Origin: Methylocystis sp.
Lineage (GTDB): Bacteria; Pseudomonadota; Alphaproteobacteria; Rhizobiales; Beijerinckiaceae
Length of the DNA: 64,000 nt
Direction: 5' to 3'
NCBI GenBank assembly: GCA_020252485.1
Contig: JADCCX010000008.1
Span: 1 to 64,000 of the forward strand
In this document: in pieces, positions 44,880 through 53,691 of the stretch
How positions within the stretch are numbered: position 1 is the stretch's first letter
Layout of the letters: each line of letters begins with the position of its first letter
Notes under the pieces: model-generated
Told to the model about the DNA's origin: nothing
The model's input: the letters and a program-made list of their open reading frames with translations, nothing else
The model's database searches: none
Made by a program: the position numbers and the translations under genes

Positions 44880-45676
44880 GCCGCTGGCGGATCCTGCTAT
44901 GGCCAGGCCTCGCCACGCTGGTGGCGCTGGCGATCCTGCTATCGCTCGGCTTCTGGCAGCTCCAGCGCAGGACCGAAAAGGAAGCAATGCTGGGGGCGCT
45001 TGAGCGCGCCTTGACGGCCGATCCGCTGCCCCTGCTCGCTGATCGCCCTGATGTGCGCGGCATCGCCGTCAGCCCCGTCGGCGCCGCCAATCCCGGTGCG
45101 GGCGCCTTGCGCGAATTGAGCCGCGTGACGCTCACCGGCGCCTTCCTGCCGGGCCGCAGCGTCCCCGTGCGCGCCACTCTGCCGGCGACGCCGGGAGGTC
45201 TGACGAGCGGGATCGGCTTTTTCTGGATGACGCCGCTGCAGGTGGAAAGCGGCGATATCGTCTTCATCAACCGGGGCTTCGTTTCCTCCGGCGGCGACTG
45301 GAAGGCCCCGGCCATCCCGACGCCCGCTGGACCTCAGACCATCACCGGCCTGATGCGGCTGCCCGAGCGCGGCCAGACATTCACCCCGGCGGACAATCCC
45401 GCCAAGGGCGAGTATTTCAGCCGGGACCCTCAATTGATGGCGAAGGCCGTCGGTCTCGACCCCGCAACCGTCGGCAATTTCTTCATCGATTCGGAGCGGC
45501 TTCCCGGCGACGTGACGCCGCCCGTCGGGATTGATCCGCGCGAGATGACCGCACGCATTCCCAACAATCATTTGCAATATGCGGTCACCTGGTTTGCATT
45601 CGCCCTTGCGCTTCTGGGCGTGTTCGGTTTCTTCGCCCGCAGCCGCCTGAGAGACAAGGACGCAGCCAAAGCATGA
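44876..45676 (+). CDS. SURF1-family cytochrome oxidase assembly protein
   Basis: SURF1 proteins help insert heme a into subunit I. The 266-residue protein has an N-terminal helix ending LLSLGFWQLQRRTEK, periplasmic strands with GFFWMTPLQ, IVFINRGFVSS and YFSRDPQLMAKAVGL, and a C-terminal helix NNHLQYAVTWFAFALALLGVF. The NNHLQYAxTW segment is diagnostic. It overlaps DUF983 upstream and the asparaginase gene downstream, both as ATGA. Confidence 0.93.
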   Translation: MSRWRILLWPGLATLVALAILLSLGFWQLQRRTEKEAMLGALERALTADPLPLLADRPDVRGIAVSPVGAANPGAGALRELSRVTLTGAFLPGRSVPVRATLPATPGGLTSGIGFFWMTPLQVESGDIVFINRGFVSSGGDWKAPAIPTPAGPQTITGLMRLPERGQTFTPADNPAKGEYFSRDPQLMAKAVGLDPATVGNFFIDSERLPGDVTPPVGIDPREMTARIPNNHLQYAVTWFAFALALLGVFGFFARSRLRDKDAAKA

Positions 45677-46683
45677 CCAATCCCGTTCTCGTTGAAGTGA
45701 CACGCGGCGGCATCCCTGAATCGGAGCATCGCGGCGCGATCGCCGTTGTCGATTCCGCCGGCAAGATCGTGCTGGCGCTGGGCGACATCGACCGTCCCGT
45801 CTTCCCGCGCTCCGCCATCAAGGGCTTGCAGGCGATCCCGCTGATCGAAAGCGGAGCGGCGGACAAGTTCGGTCTGACGGACGAGGAGATCGCGCTGGCC
45901 TGCGCCTCGCATAACGGCGAGGAGCGCCATGTCGCGACCGCCCTTTCCGCCCTGCGCAAGGCCGGGTGCGATGTGGGAACGCTGGAATGCGGCGCGCAGT
46001 TTCCCGCGCGCGCCAAGGCCGGCCATCCGCTGATCAGGGCCGGGCTGCCGGCCACGCCGCTGCACAACAACTGCTCCGGCAAGCATTCGGGCTTCATCTG
46101 CACGGCCTGCGCCACCGGGGCCGACCCGCATGGCTATGTGAAGCCCGATCATCCAACCATGCGCAACGTCACGTCTGCGGTGGCGGAGATGACCGGTTTT
46201 GCATTGGGAGAGGCGACCTGCGGCACCGATGGCTGCTCGATCCCCACCTTCGCCATTCCATTGAAGGCCATGGCCTTCGCCTTCGCGAAGTTCGGCAGCG
46301 GCCAGGGCTTGCCGCCGGAGCGCGCCAGGGCCGTGAAGCGCATCCGGCAGGCGGTCGCCAATGCGCCCTTCTTCGTGGCAGGCACCGATCGCTACGATAC
46401 GAAAGTGATGGAGATCCTGAAGGAGCGCGCCTTCACCAAGACCGGCGCGGAGGGCGTTTATTGCGCGGCCCTGCCGGAGCTCGGATTAGGCATCGCCCTC
46501 AAATGCGATGACGGCGGCACACGGGCCGCGGAAGTGATGCTGGGCGCGATGCTGTCGCACTTCCTCACCCTTTCGGACTCAGAGCATGAGGCGCTTCAAC
46601 CGCTGCTTGAACCCGCGCTCAAAAACTGGAACGGCATTCACGTGGGCGACGTGCGGCGGGCAGGCGCACTTAGCGCGATTTGA
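45673..46683 (+). CDS. Asparaginase, Rhizobium etli type (PF06089 family)
   Basis: This family hydrolyses L-asparagine to aspartate and ammonia and is unrelated to the E. coli enzymes. The 336-residue protein has VTRGGIPESEHRGAIAVVD at the N-terminus, the Ser-x-x-Lys of RSAIKGLQAIP, ASHNGEERH, and NNCSGKHSGF plus TCGTDGCSIP, whose Cys and Lys residues form the metal site in the structurally known R. etli enzyme. It starts inside the SURF1 stop, an unusual coupling. Its last 14 bases overlap the convergent pcp gene. Confidence 0.9.
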   Translation: MTNPVLVEVTRGGIPESEHRGAIAVVDSAGKIVLALGDIDRPVFPRSAIKGLQAIPLIESGAADKFGLTDEEIALACASHNGEERHVATALSALRKAGCDVGTLECGAQFPARAKAGHPLIRAGLPATPLHNNCSGKHSGFICTACATGADPHGYVKPDHPTMRNVTSAVAEMTGFALGEATCGTDGCSIPTFAIPLKAMAFAFAKFGSGQGLPPERARAVKRIRQAVANAPFFVAGTDRYDTKVMEILKERAFTKTGAEGVYCAALPELGLGIALKCDDGGTRAAEVMLGAMLSHFLTLSDSEHEALQPLLEPALKNWNGIHVGDVRRAGALSAI

Positions 46684-47308
46684 GGCACCGAACAGCCTTG
46701 ACGACATGGCCAAGCGCCGCCTCCGCCGCCAGCTCCAGCTGGCGCATCGTCGGACGCGGGCGCTTCCCGTGCCGCTCCTCTTGGCCTTTGCGGCGCATCA
46801 TGCGGCGGGGGCGCGGCACATGCACGAAGACCGCCGGCGCGCCGCTGGCGATCACCTGCCAGGAGAGCGCATTGCAGAGGTAGTCGCCCGCGCTCCGCGA
46901 CACCTCGCTTGGCACGTGAAGCGCCTGAATCGCCACCTGAAGGCGCAAAGGATCGAGTGGACTGCGCAGCGCCTGCGGCATGCCCATGGCGCGGGCCCTG
47001 GAGCCGGAAAATCCTCCGTCCGCATCGGGCTTTAGCGATGATTGGTGATTCAGCGCCTGACGCTCCGGCGTCACCTTGCGCCGGCGGCCGGCCACGCCGA
47101 ACATCAGCACGGCGTCGGGCTTTGTCTCGGCCAGCAGGCGCGGCACATCGTCCAGCATCGCCCAGGTGGTGGGCAGCAGCCGGACGATCCGCGTGATGCC
47201 GGCAAAGCGCATCCGCCGGAGCCGCCCGGCATGGAGCGCCAGCCGCATGCTGGGATTGGACGGCATGCCGGGAAAGGGGCCGAAGCCTGTGATGAGGATA
47301 CGGGTCAT
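46670..47308 (-). CDS. pcp: Pyroglutamyl peptidase I-like protein
   Basis: Pyroglutamyl peptidases remove N-terminal pyroglutamate. The 212-residue protein starts ILITGFGPFPGMPSNPS, with the conserved GFGPF turn. It has KVTPERQALN (the active-site Glu), SRSAGDYLCNALSW (the nucleophile Cys) and AVFVHVPRP (the His). All three catalytic residues are present. The C-terminal tail of about 40 residues is very basic. It overlaps the SAF-domain oxidoreductase gene by four bases. Confidence 0.88.
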   Translation of the reverse strand: MTRILITGFGPFPGMPSNPSMRLALHAGRLRRMRFAGITRIVRLLPTTWAMLDDVPRLLAETKPDAVLMFGVAGRRRKVTPERQALNHQSSLKPDADGGFSGSRARAMGMPQALRSPLDPLRLQVAIQALHVPSEVSRSAGDYLCNALSWQVIASGAPAVFVHVPRPRRMMRRKGQEERHGKRPRPTMRQLELAAEAALGHVVKAVRCLKSR

Positions 47309-48693
47309 CGCGCTGTCAATCTTGCCACCATCGCGTCCTGCTTGCGGCGCAGCGCGACGATCATCAGGCTCTTGTCGGGGATGGCGGCGGCCCTGGTGAT
47401 CAGCGCGCCTTTCGGGATGCGCTCGACCACCTTGGCCCCATGCGCAAGCCCGATGGGCAAGGCGTCCTTGCGGACGGCATCCGCCCGTTCGAGCGCGAAG
47501 CCGCGGTAGCAGGTTTCGCCGATGGCATCGAGCGTTTCGCCCGGCTCGATGTCGCGCTTGGTCATGCAGCCAACCTCGCCGGAAGGGACCGGCAGCGAGA
47601 CCATCTCCGTCGTGCCGAAGAGCACGGCGGCAGCCGCCGTCAGCGGCACTTCCAGGCTCGTCAGGTGATAGGGCTTCGTCAGCGCGTAATAGGGCCCCTT
47701 CCCCACATGCAGATCATCGAAGCGCTCGATGATGCGGGGATGCGGCGCTTCCACCACGACGAAGACGCCCGGCGCCACGCCCTTGGCGATGGAGAAATCG
47801 ACGACGCCCTTGCGCGACAGCAGCCCGCCCTCGGCCTTGGGCCGGAAGTAATTCTGCAATTCATGCAGCGGCGCGGCGGGGCCGTGCATGCCGGGAACAT
47901 CCGGCGACAGCCCGGCGGCATTGCCGATGCAGGTCATCTCCACGGCGGTCTTGGAGCCGTCGACGAATTCGACCAGCATGCGCGGGTTCATGTTCCTGGC
48001 CGCCGCCTCGGCCCGGTAATCATCCGGCACCGCATCGATACGGAAGGCGTTGTTCTTGCCCTTGCCGGCGGCGACGATGCCGTAGCCGAGCGTGCGGGCG
48101 AAGCGGATGATCTCCATCGTGGTGCTGGGCTCGTCGCCCGCCCCCAGCGTATAGACCACGCCCTTGCGCCTTGCCTGGGCGGCCAGCCAGGCGCCGATGG
48201 TGATATCGGCCTCGACATTCATCATCACCATATGCTTGCCGGCTGCGATGGCCGCCGTCGCCACCTCGGCGCCCGCATTGGGGCGGCCGGTCGCATCGAT
48301 CACGACATCGACCTCCGGGATCTGGCAGAGCGTCCCGATGCCCGTCAGCGCCGCGAGTTCCCCCCGCCGGATCGCCTGCCGCGCCTCGGTGACGCCGGAG
48401 ACCACGCGCGGACGGTGCGCCGTGTCGCCCATGGCGACCGCTGCCGCGACATTCTCCGGCCGCGTCGCCGCGCAGGCGACGACGATAATGCCCCGCATCA
48501 GGCTGGTCTGGACAAGGATATCCGTCCCCATCTGACCGCAGCCGACGAGGCCGATGCGGACCGGTCTGCCCCGCCGATGGCGCTCATGCAGCGCTTCCTC
48601 AAGCGTGGGGCGAAGGATAGGTCGTGTGCGCAAAGGCGGAATTCCGATCAGGCGTTGCGCCGCAATCTCGCATGGCGCGCCACGGGTTGGCAT
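47305..48693 (-). CDS. SAF-domain NAD(P)-binding oxidoreductase (homoserine dehydrogenase-like)
   Basis: The 462-residue protein begins, after about 38 variable residues, with the Rossmann motif IGLVGCGQMGTDIL. VVIDATGRPNAGAEVATAAI and KHMVMMNVEADITIGAWLA follow, as in homoserine dehydrogenase-like enzymes. The C-terminal quarter is a SAF domain with EVGCMTKRDIEPGETLDAIG. Relatives are annotated as oxidoreductases of unknown substrate, sometimes in sugar or polyol pathways. ATG 48693 lacks a Shine-Dalgarno, so the true start may lie further in, at a GTG or TTG. It is translationally coupled to pcp. Confidence 0.8.
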   Translation of the reverse strand: MPTRGAPCEIAAQRLIGIPPLRTRPILRPTLEEALHERHRRGRPVRIGLVGCGQMGTDILVQTSLMRGIIVVACAATRPENVAAAVAMGDTAHRPRVVSGVTEARQAIRRGELAALTGIGTLCQIPEVDVVIDATGRPNAGAEVATAAIAAGKHMVMMNVEADITIGAWLAAQARRKGVVYTLGAGDEPSTTMEIIRFARTLGYGIVAAGKGKNNAFRIDAVPDDYRAEAAARNMNPRMLVEFVDGSKTAVEMTCIGNAAGLSPDVPGMHGPAAPLHELQNYFRPKAEGGLLSRKGVVDFSIAKGVAPGVFVVVEAPHPRIIERFDDLHVGKGPYYALTKPYHLTSLEVPLTAAAAVLFGTTEMVSLPVPSGEVGCMTKRDIEPGETLDAIGETCYRGFALERADAVRKDALPIGLAHGAKVVERIPKGALITRAAAIPDKSLMIVALRRKQDAMVARLTAR

Positions 48694-48759
48694 GGGTGGG
48701 AATGCTTAGGGCATTCCTGAATCGTCATTGCTTCGCTGCACTCGCAAAGACGAGTTGTC

Positions 48760-51700
48760 CTATTCCTCGCCCATCGCCACCAGGCTGGCGTTGCCGCCCG
48801 CCGCCGCCGTGTTGATGCTGACCACCTGCTCGCTGGCGAAACGCATCAGGTAATGCGGCCCGCCGGCCTTGGGTCCCGTGCCGGACAATCCGGAGCCGCC
48901 AAAAGGCTGCGTGCCGACCACCGCGCCGATCATGTTGCGGTTGACGTAGAGGTTGCCGGCGGGAGAACGCGCCTCCACCTCGCGGATCGTCTCGTCGATG
49001 CGGGTGTGCAATCCGCCCGTCAGGCCGAAGCCGGTGGCGGCGATGGCGTCAAGCACAGCATGGAGCCCGCGCTTGCGGTCGCCCGCGCGCCAGCGCACCA
49101 CATGCAGGATCGGGCCGAAGATCTCCTCTTTCAGATCGCTGACCCAGCTGATCTCGAAAACATGCGGGGCAACGTACGTGCCCTCAGCCGGCGCCTTCCC
49201 GGCGAAATGCAGTTTCGCCTCCTTTTTCATCACGGCGATATGCGCATCCAGCCGGGCCTTCGCCTCCGCGTCGATCACCGGGCCGACCTGCACGGAAAGA
49301 TCAGCAGGATCGCCCACCTTCAGCTCCTGCGCAGCCCCCACGATCATCTCGATGATCTTGTCCGCGACATGCTCCTCGACGCAGAGCAGCCGCAAGGCCG
49401 AGCAGCGCTGCCCGGCGGAGCGGAAGGCGGACATGACCACATCGTCGGTCACCTGTTCGGGCAGCGCCGTGCCATCGACGATCATGGCGTTGATGCCGCC
49501 TGTTTCGGCGATGAGCGGCACGATCGGCCCGTCCTTGGCGGCGAGCGAACGGTTGATGAGCCGCGCCACCTCGGTGGAGCCCGTGAAACACACGCCTGCT
49601 GCACGCGGATGCGCCACCAGCGCCGCGCCCATGCGCCCGTCGCCGACCGCGATTTGCACCACATCCTCCGGCACACCAACGGCGTGGAGCAGCTTCACGG
49701 CTTCCATCGCGATCAGCGGCGTCTGTTCGGCAGGCTTGGCGATGACGGCATTGCCGGCGGCGAGCGCCGCGGCAACCTGGCCCAGGAAGATCGCCAGCGG
49801 AAAATTCCAGGGGCTGATGCAGACGAAGACGCCCCGCCCCTTCAGCCGCAGGCGGTTTTCCTCCCCCGTGGGGCCGGGCAGCAGCACACCTTCCGGCGCA
49901 AAATGTTTGCGCGCCTCCGCCGCATAATAGCGGCAGAAATCCACCGCCTCGCGCAGTTCCGCCACGGCGTCATCCAGCGTCTTGAAGGCTTCGGATTGCA
50001 GGAGCGAGAGGAAGCGCCCGCGCTCGGCCTCCAGCCTGTCCGCCATCCGGTCGAGGCAGGCGGCGCGCGCGGTCACCGGCGTTGCGTTCCACGCGGGGAA
50101 GGCGGCGATGGCGGATGCGAAGAGCTTGTCCGGTTCAGCGCCCTTCCCTCCCCCTTGCGGGGAGGGTGGCGAGCGCAGCGAGCCGGGAGGGGGGAGGGAT
50201 GGTTTCGAGGCTTCCACCCCCTCCCGACCCCGCCCCTCATCCTGTCCTTCTCCCCGTACAGAACGGGGAGAAGGGACGCTCACAGCCATCTCCTTGAGCA
50301 AACCCTTGAGGCTCGGCTCGTGGCCCAGTTCGACGCCCATCGAATTCTGCCTTTCCGGCGCATAGATGTCGGCGGGCAGCGGCAGCTTGGGATGGCGCGC
50401 CGCCTCCGCCCGGCCGATCACCGCCTGCGGACGCTTCAGCAGATCCGCCACCGGCACGTCGGGATCGGCGGAGGCCGAGACGAAGGAGGTGTTGGCGCCG
50501 TTTTCGAGCAGCCGGCGGACCAGATAGGCCAGGAGATCCTTGTGCCCGCCCACCGGCGCATAGGTGCGGCAGGCGATACCCGCATTCTCCTTCAGGAGAT
50601 CGTCATAAAGCGCCTCGCCCATGCCATGCAGGCGCTGGAACTCGAAGCCCTCCGGCTTGCCTGCCCGCTCGAGGATGGCGGCGACGGTGAGCGCATTATG
50701 CGTCGCGAATTGCGGATAGAGCCGGGGCCGGGCCGCCAGCAGCCGCTCGGCGCAGGCGACGTAATTAAGGTCGGTCATCGCCTTGCGGGTCCAGACGGGA
50801 TAGCCCGCAAGCCCCCGCTCCTGCGCCCGCTTCACCTCGGTGTCCCAATAGGCGCCCTTCACCAGCCGCACCATGAAGCGGCGGTCGAGCGCGCTGGCCA
50901 GCGCCTCGATCCAGTCGATCACGGCTATGGCCCGCTTCTGATAGGCCTGGATGGCCAGTCCGAACCCGTCCCAGCCGGCGAGCGAGGGATCGCCGGCGAC
51001 GGCGGCGATCACATCGAGCGAAAGCTCCAGCCGATCAGCTTCTTCCGCATCGATGGTGAAGTTGAGGTCGAAGGCCTTGGCCTGCCCGGCCAGATCGACA
51101 ACGAGGGGCACGAGCTCCGCCATCACCCTCTCGCGCGACAGCGCCTCGTAACGCGGATGCAGCGCCGATAGCTTGACCGAGATGCCCGGCCGATCCGGCA
51201 GCGGCTGGTTGCCCGCCGCCTTGCCGATCGCTGCGATGGCCTCCGCATAGCTCTGGAAGTAGCGCCTGGCATCGGCCGCGGTGCGGGCGCCCTCGCCCAG
51301 CATGTCGAAGGAATAGCGGAACAGCCGCGCATCGCCGGTGCCCGCCCGTTTGAGCGCATCGGCGATGGTTTCGCCAAGCACGAAATGGTTGCCCATCACG
51401 CGCATCGCCTGCCGGGTGGCGACCCGGACAGTGGGCAGCCCGATCCTTTTCGCGAGGCCTTGCAAAATGCCGACCGGCTCCTCGCCGGGCTGGATGATGC
51501 GGGCCGTGATGCCGAGCGCCCAGGCCGAGGCATTGACGAGCAAGGCGTCCGAGCGCGACTCGTGGTTGGCGAAATCGCCCTGCCCGAGCTTATCCTCGAT
51601 CAGCTTGTCGGCGGTGGCGGAATCCGGCACGCGCAAAAGCGCCTCGGCCAGCACCATCAGCGCCAGGCCTTCCTTGGTGGAAAGCGAATACTCCCGCAGC

Positions 51701-51879
51701 ACCTCCTCGATGCCACCGATGCCGCCCGAGCCCTTGCGGATCGCGCCGATCAGCGCGCTCGCCTGCCGGTCGATGCGCGCCTCGCGCTCTGGCGGCAGGG
51801 CGGCGGTGGCGAGCAGCGCAGCCGCCAGCGCCGCATCATCGGGTGCGTAGGGGGCGCGAAACGGGGACAGGGCTGGCAT
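48760..51879 (-). CDS. putA: Bifunctional proline dehydrogenase / P5C dehydrogenase
   Basis: PutA oxidises proline to glutamate in two channelled steps. The 1039-residue protein lacks the N-terminal ribbon-helix-helix, so it is not a repressor itself. The FAD-dependent PRODH barrel (about 130-440) has IQAYQKRAIAVIDW and RLVKGAYWDTEVKRAQ. The aldehyde dehydrogenase domain (about 570-1020) has FTGSTEVARL and the nucleophile Cys in SAGQRCSALRLL. Between them about 40 residues are translated from palindromic repeats (50145-50275), including [21 protein letters not shown] 51879 has GGAG eleven bases upstream. It is divergent from putR. Confidence 0.95.
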   Translation of the reverse strand: MPALSPFRAPYAPDDAALAAALLATAALPPEREARIDRQASALIGAIRKGSGGIGGIEEVLREYSLSTKEGLALMVLAEALLRVPDSATADKLIEDKLGQGDFANHESRSDALLVNASAWALGITARIIQPGEEPVGILQGLAKRIGLPTVRVATRQAMRVMGNHFVLGETIADALKRAGTGDARLFRYSFDMLGEGARTAADARRYFQSYAEAIAAIGKAAGNQPLPDRPGISVKLSALHPRYEALSRERVMAELVPLVVDLAGQAKAFDLNFTIDAEEADRLELSLDVIAAVAGDPSLAGWDGFGLAIQAYQKRAIAVIDWIEALASALDRRFMVRLVKGAYWDTEVKRAQERGLAGYPVWTRKAMTDLNYVACAERLLAARPRLYPQFATHNALTVAAILERAGKPEGFEFQRLHGMGEALYDDLLKENAGIACRTYAPVGGHKDLLAYLVRRLLENGANTSFVSASADPDVPVADLLKRPQAVIGRAEAARHPKLPLPADIYAPERQNSMGVELGHEPSLKGLLKEMAVSVPSPRSVRGEGQDEGRGREGVEASKPSLPPPGSLRSPPSPQGGGKGAEPDKLFASAIAAFPAWNATPVTARAACLDRMADRLEAERGRFLSLLQSEAFKTLDDAVAELREAVDFCRYYAAEARKHFAPEGVLLPGPTGEENRLRLKGRGVFVCISPWNFPLAIFLGQVAAALAAGNAVIAKPAEQTPLIAMEAVKLLHAVGVPEDVVQIAVGDGRMGAALVAHPRAAGVCFTGSTEVARLINRSLAAKDGPIVPLIAETGGINAMIVDGTALPEQVTDDVVMSAFRSAGQRCSALRLLCVEEHVADKIIEMIVGAAQELKVGDPADLSVQVGPVIDAEAKARLDAHIAVMKKEAKLHFAGKAPAEGTYVAPHVFEISWVSDLKEEIFGPILHVVRWRAGDRKRGLHAVLDAIAATGFGLTGGLHTRIDETIREVEARSPAGNLYVNRNMIGAVVGTQPFGGSGLSGTGPKAGGPHYLMRFASEQVVSINTAAAGGNASLVAMGEE
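50145..50275. repeat. Composite palindromic repeat inside putA
   Basis: A 55-base family B unit with inverted ends TCCCTCCCCC (50145-50154) and GGGGGAGGGA (50190-50199) is followed by a C-rich linker and a perfect 12-bp hairpin (CCTTCTCCCCGT 50246-50257 with ACGGGGAGAAGG 50263-50274) related to the RIME-like ends. Two repeat families are thus joined inside one gene, between the two catalytic domains, and the frame stays open. Confidence 0.8.
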
Positions 51880-51955
51880 CGATGATCTCCGGAAATGTGA
51901 TCCGCACATTATCGCGCGTTTGGCGCTCTTTCGAGCATTGTTTTCGCTTATTTAT

Positions 51956-51968
51956 AGTGATAATCACT
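51956..51968. promoter_or_regulatory. Candidate PutR operator
   Basis: AGTGATAATCACT has perfect six-base inverted arms around one central base. It lies in the AT-rich 120-base gap between the divergent putA and putR genes, 31 bases before putR. Lrp-type PutR proteins activate putA in response to proline from such sites; the assignment is by position and symmetry. Confidence 0.5.
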
Positions 51969-51999
51969 GCACTCAATCATAATTTCAGCGAGTATCACG

Positions 52000-52461
52000 T
52001 TGACCGAACTTGACCGCCTGGACCGCCGCATCCTGCGCCTGCTGCAGGAGGACGGCCGCATCTCCAATGTCGAACTGGCCGACAAGGTGGGCCTTTCCCC
52101 CACCGCCACGGCGGAAAGGGTGAAACGCCTCCAGAAGGAGAAGGTGATCCGGGGATATGGCGCGAAGCTCGATCCCGGCAAGCTTGGCCGCTCGTTCCTC
52201 GTCTTCATCGAGGTGACGCTCGACAAGACGACATCCGACGTCTTCGAGAAATTCGGCGCCGCCGTGCAGCGCGCGCCGGATGTGCTGGAATGCCATCTGG
52301 TGGCCGGTGGCTTCGATTATCTCGTCAAGACCCGCGTTTCGGATATGGCGGCCTATCGCACGCTGCTTGGCGATACGATCCTCTCGCTGCCCGGCGTCAA
52401 GGAGACGCGGAGTTACGCGGTGATGGAAGAGGTGAAGACGGAAGCCCCGCTGCCGGTGTGA
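52000..52461 (+). CDS. putR: Lrp/AsnC-family regulator of proline use
   Basis: The 153-residue protein has an N-terminal winged helix (LDRLDRRILRLLQEDGRISN and LADKVGLSPTATAERVKRL) and a C-terminal RAM domain (LVFIEVTLDK, CHLVAGGFDYLVKTRV). Divergence from putA marks it as the PutR type that activates putA with proline as effector. The start is TTG 52000, since no ATG or GTG fits. Assignment to PutR rests on context. Confidence 0.88.
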   Translation: MTELDRLDRRILRLLQEDGRISNVELADKVGLSPTATAERVKRLQKEKVIRGYGAKLDPGKLGRSFLVFIEVTLDKTTSDVFEKFGAAVQRAPDVLECHLVAGGFDYLVKTRVSDMAAYRTLLGDTILSLPGVKETRSYAVMEEVKTEAPLPV

Positions 52462-52506
52462 GGCGGGGGCATCTAAAGATTCATGCACCAATACGCGTAC
52501 CTCAAC

Positions 52507-52944
52507 CTAGCGTTCTGTCGCGTAGCGCTGAAGGCGCTCGGCAAGTGTGCCTGTATGCAATTCAAACAGATGGTTGTCGTAGTCGTGAAAATAGATCGAG
52601 CGACCTTCGCCTTCGACGCGCGGGCGGCTTTCGCGGACGTCGAGGCCGAGTGACTGGATTGCGGCGAGACGACTCTCATACTCCGCCTCGGTGATTTTGA
52701 AGGCGACGTGGTTGTAGGTGCGGTTCGAAAGAGGCTCACCTTCCATCGTCGCGATCCACACCGGCGCAGGCGTGGATGGATCGCCAGAGCCGTCGCCTAC
52801 CAGAAAGAAGCGCTCAGGCGCGATCGAGAAGGTCGCTGCGCCGCTGTCGTAAATCTTACGTGCGCCAAATACGTCGACAAGCAGCCGTTCCATCCGGTCG
52901 AGGTCGCGGACGATGAAGGTAAGGTGGCTCAAGCCCTCTGCCAT
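52507..52944 (-). CDS. fosX: FosX-type fosfomycin resistance hydrolase
   Basis: FosX opens the epoxide of fosfomycin with water and Mn2+. The 145-residue glyoxalase-fold protein has EGLSHLTFIVRDLDRMERLL with the first metal His, PERFFLVG with the Glu that acts as base in FosX, YNHVAFKITEAEYESRL with the second His, and IYFHDYDNHLFELHTGTLAERL with the metal Glu. This sequence pattern is that of the Mesorhizobium loti/Listeria FosX proteins. AGGAG stands six bases before ATG 52944. Chromosomal FosX genes in soil alphaproteobacteria may have another natural substrate. Confidence 0.88.
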   Translation of the reverse strand: MAEGLSHLTFIVRDLDRMERLLVDVFGARKIYDSGAATFSIAPERFFLVGDGSGDPSTPAPVWIATMEGEPLSNRTYNHVAFKITEAEYESRLAAIQSLGLDVRESRPRVEGEGRSIYFHDYDNHLFELHTGTLAERLQRYATER

Positions 52945-53053
52945 GCGCACTCCTAAACGAAGAGTTGGATACTAGACGCACGAGACGTTCTAGCTGGTGG
53001 CCGAGAGGTGACAAGCCCACATTGCATATCCTAAGAATTCCGCGCCAGCAGAG

Positions 53054-53473
53054 TCATGTCCTGGAGGCTGGCCCGTCAACGTCAATGCGCCACCATTTGG
53101 GGCGTGGACTGCGAAAGGAATGATAGACCGGCATCAATTGACGCCGGTTCGGGCTGTCGAAAGCGCCCACGAGCAGAGCGATGACGGGCTTGTCATCGAT
53201 CGCGCCAAGGCTGCTCCCGCATCTGGGACAGAAGGCCCGGCTTGAGCCATCAGACGAGCGCCATGCCGCAGGCGCGCCCGCAGGCCCTGTCCAGGCGACT
53301 GCCTCCTTCGGAAACTCGACCCATGCAGCTGTGAGACTTCCGGTATGCCGCTGGCACATGCGGCACGAACACGTATGCGGCCTTTCAGGGACGCCGACGG
53401 CTTCGAACCTGACGGCTCCACACAGGCATCCGCCCCGGTATCGCTGAAACCTGATCGATGACGCCTTGGTCAT
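53054..53473 (-). CDS. GFA-family (CENP-V type) zinc protein
   Basis: The 139-residue protein has the two zinc sites of the GFA family: GGCLCGAVRFEA, CSCRMCQRHTG and FCPRCGSSLGAI. The family is named from a glutathione-dependent formaldehyde-activating enzyme, but that activity is doubtful for most members. GGAAG precedes ATG 53473. The 218-base gap to terC contains nothing recognisable. Confidence 0.88.
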   Translation of the reverse strand: MTKASSIRFQRYRGGCLCGAVRFEAVGVPERPHTCSCRMCQRHTGSLTAAWVEFPKEAVAWTGPAGAPAAWRSSDGSSRAFCPRCGSSLGAIDDKPVIALLVGAFDSPNRRQLMPVYHSFRSPRPKWWRIDVDGPASRT

Positions 53474-53691
53474 GTCAACTTCCGTACTGCCCGCCGATGT
53501 TGCCGTCCGTGCGAGGCTGCTTGCCTCGATTGTTCAGGCTGGACCGGCATTGCGCCTGTTCAGGCGGAGCGAACACAGTCCGTTCGCTCCGCCCGGTTTA
53601 ACGAGATAAGTATCTTGGCGAGGGGGACTTCAAAGAAGCCGCCCCTCCCGGATGGCGCCTGCGGGATCAGTATAAACCTACGCTCCCATGC

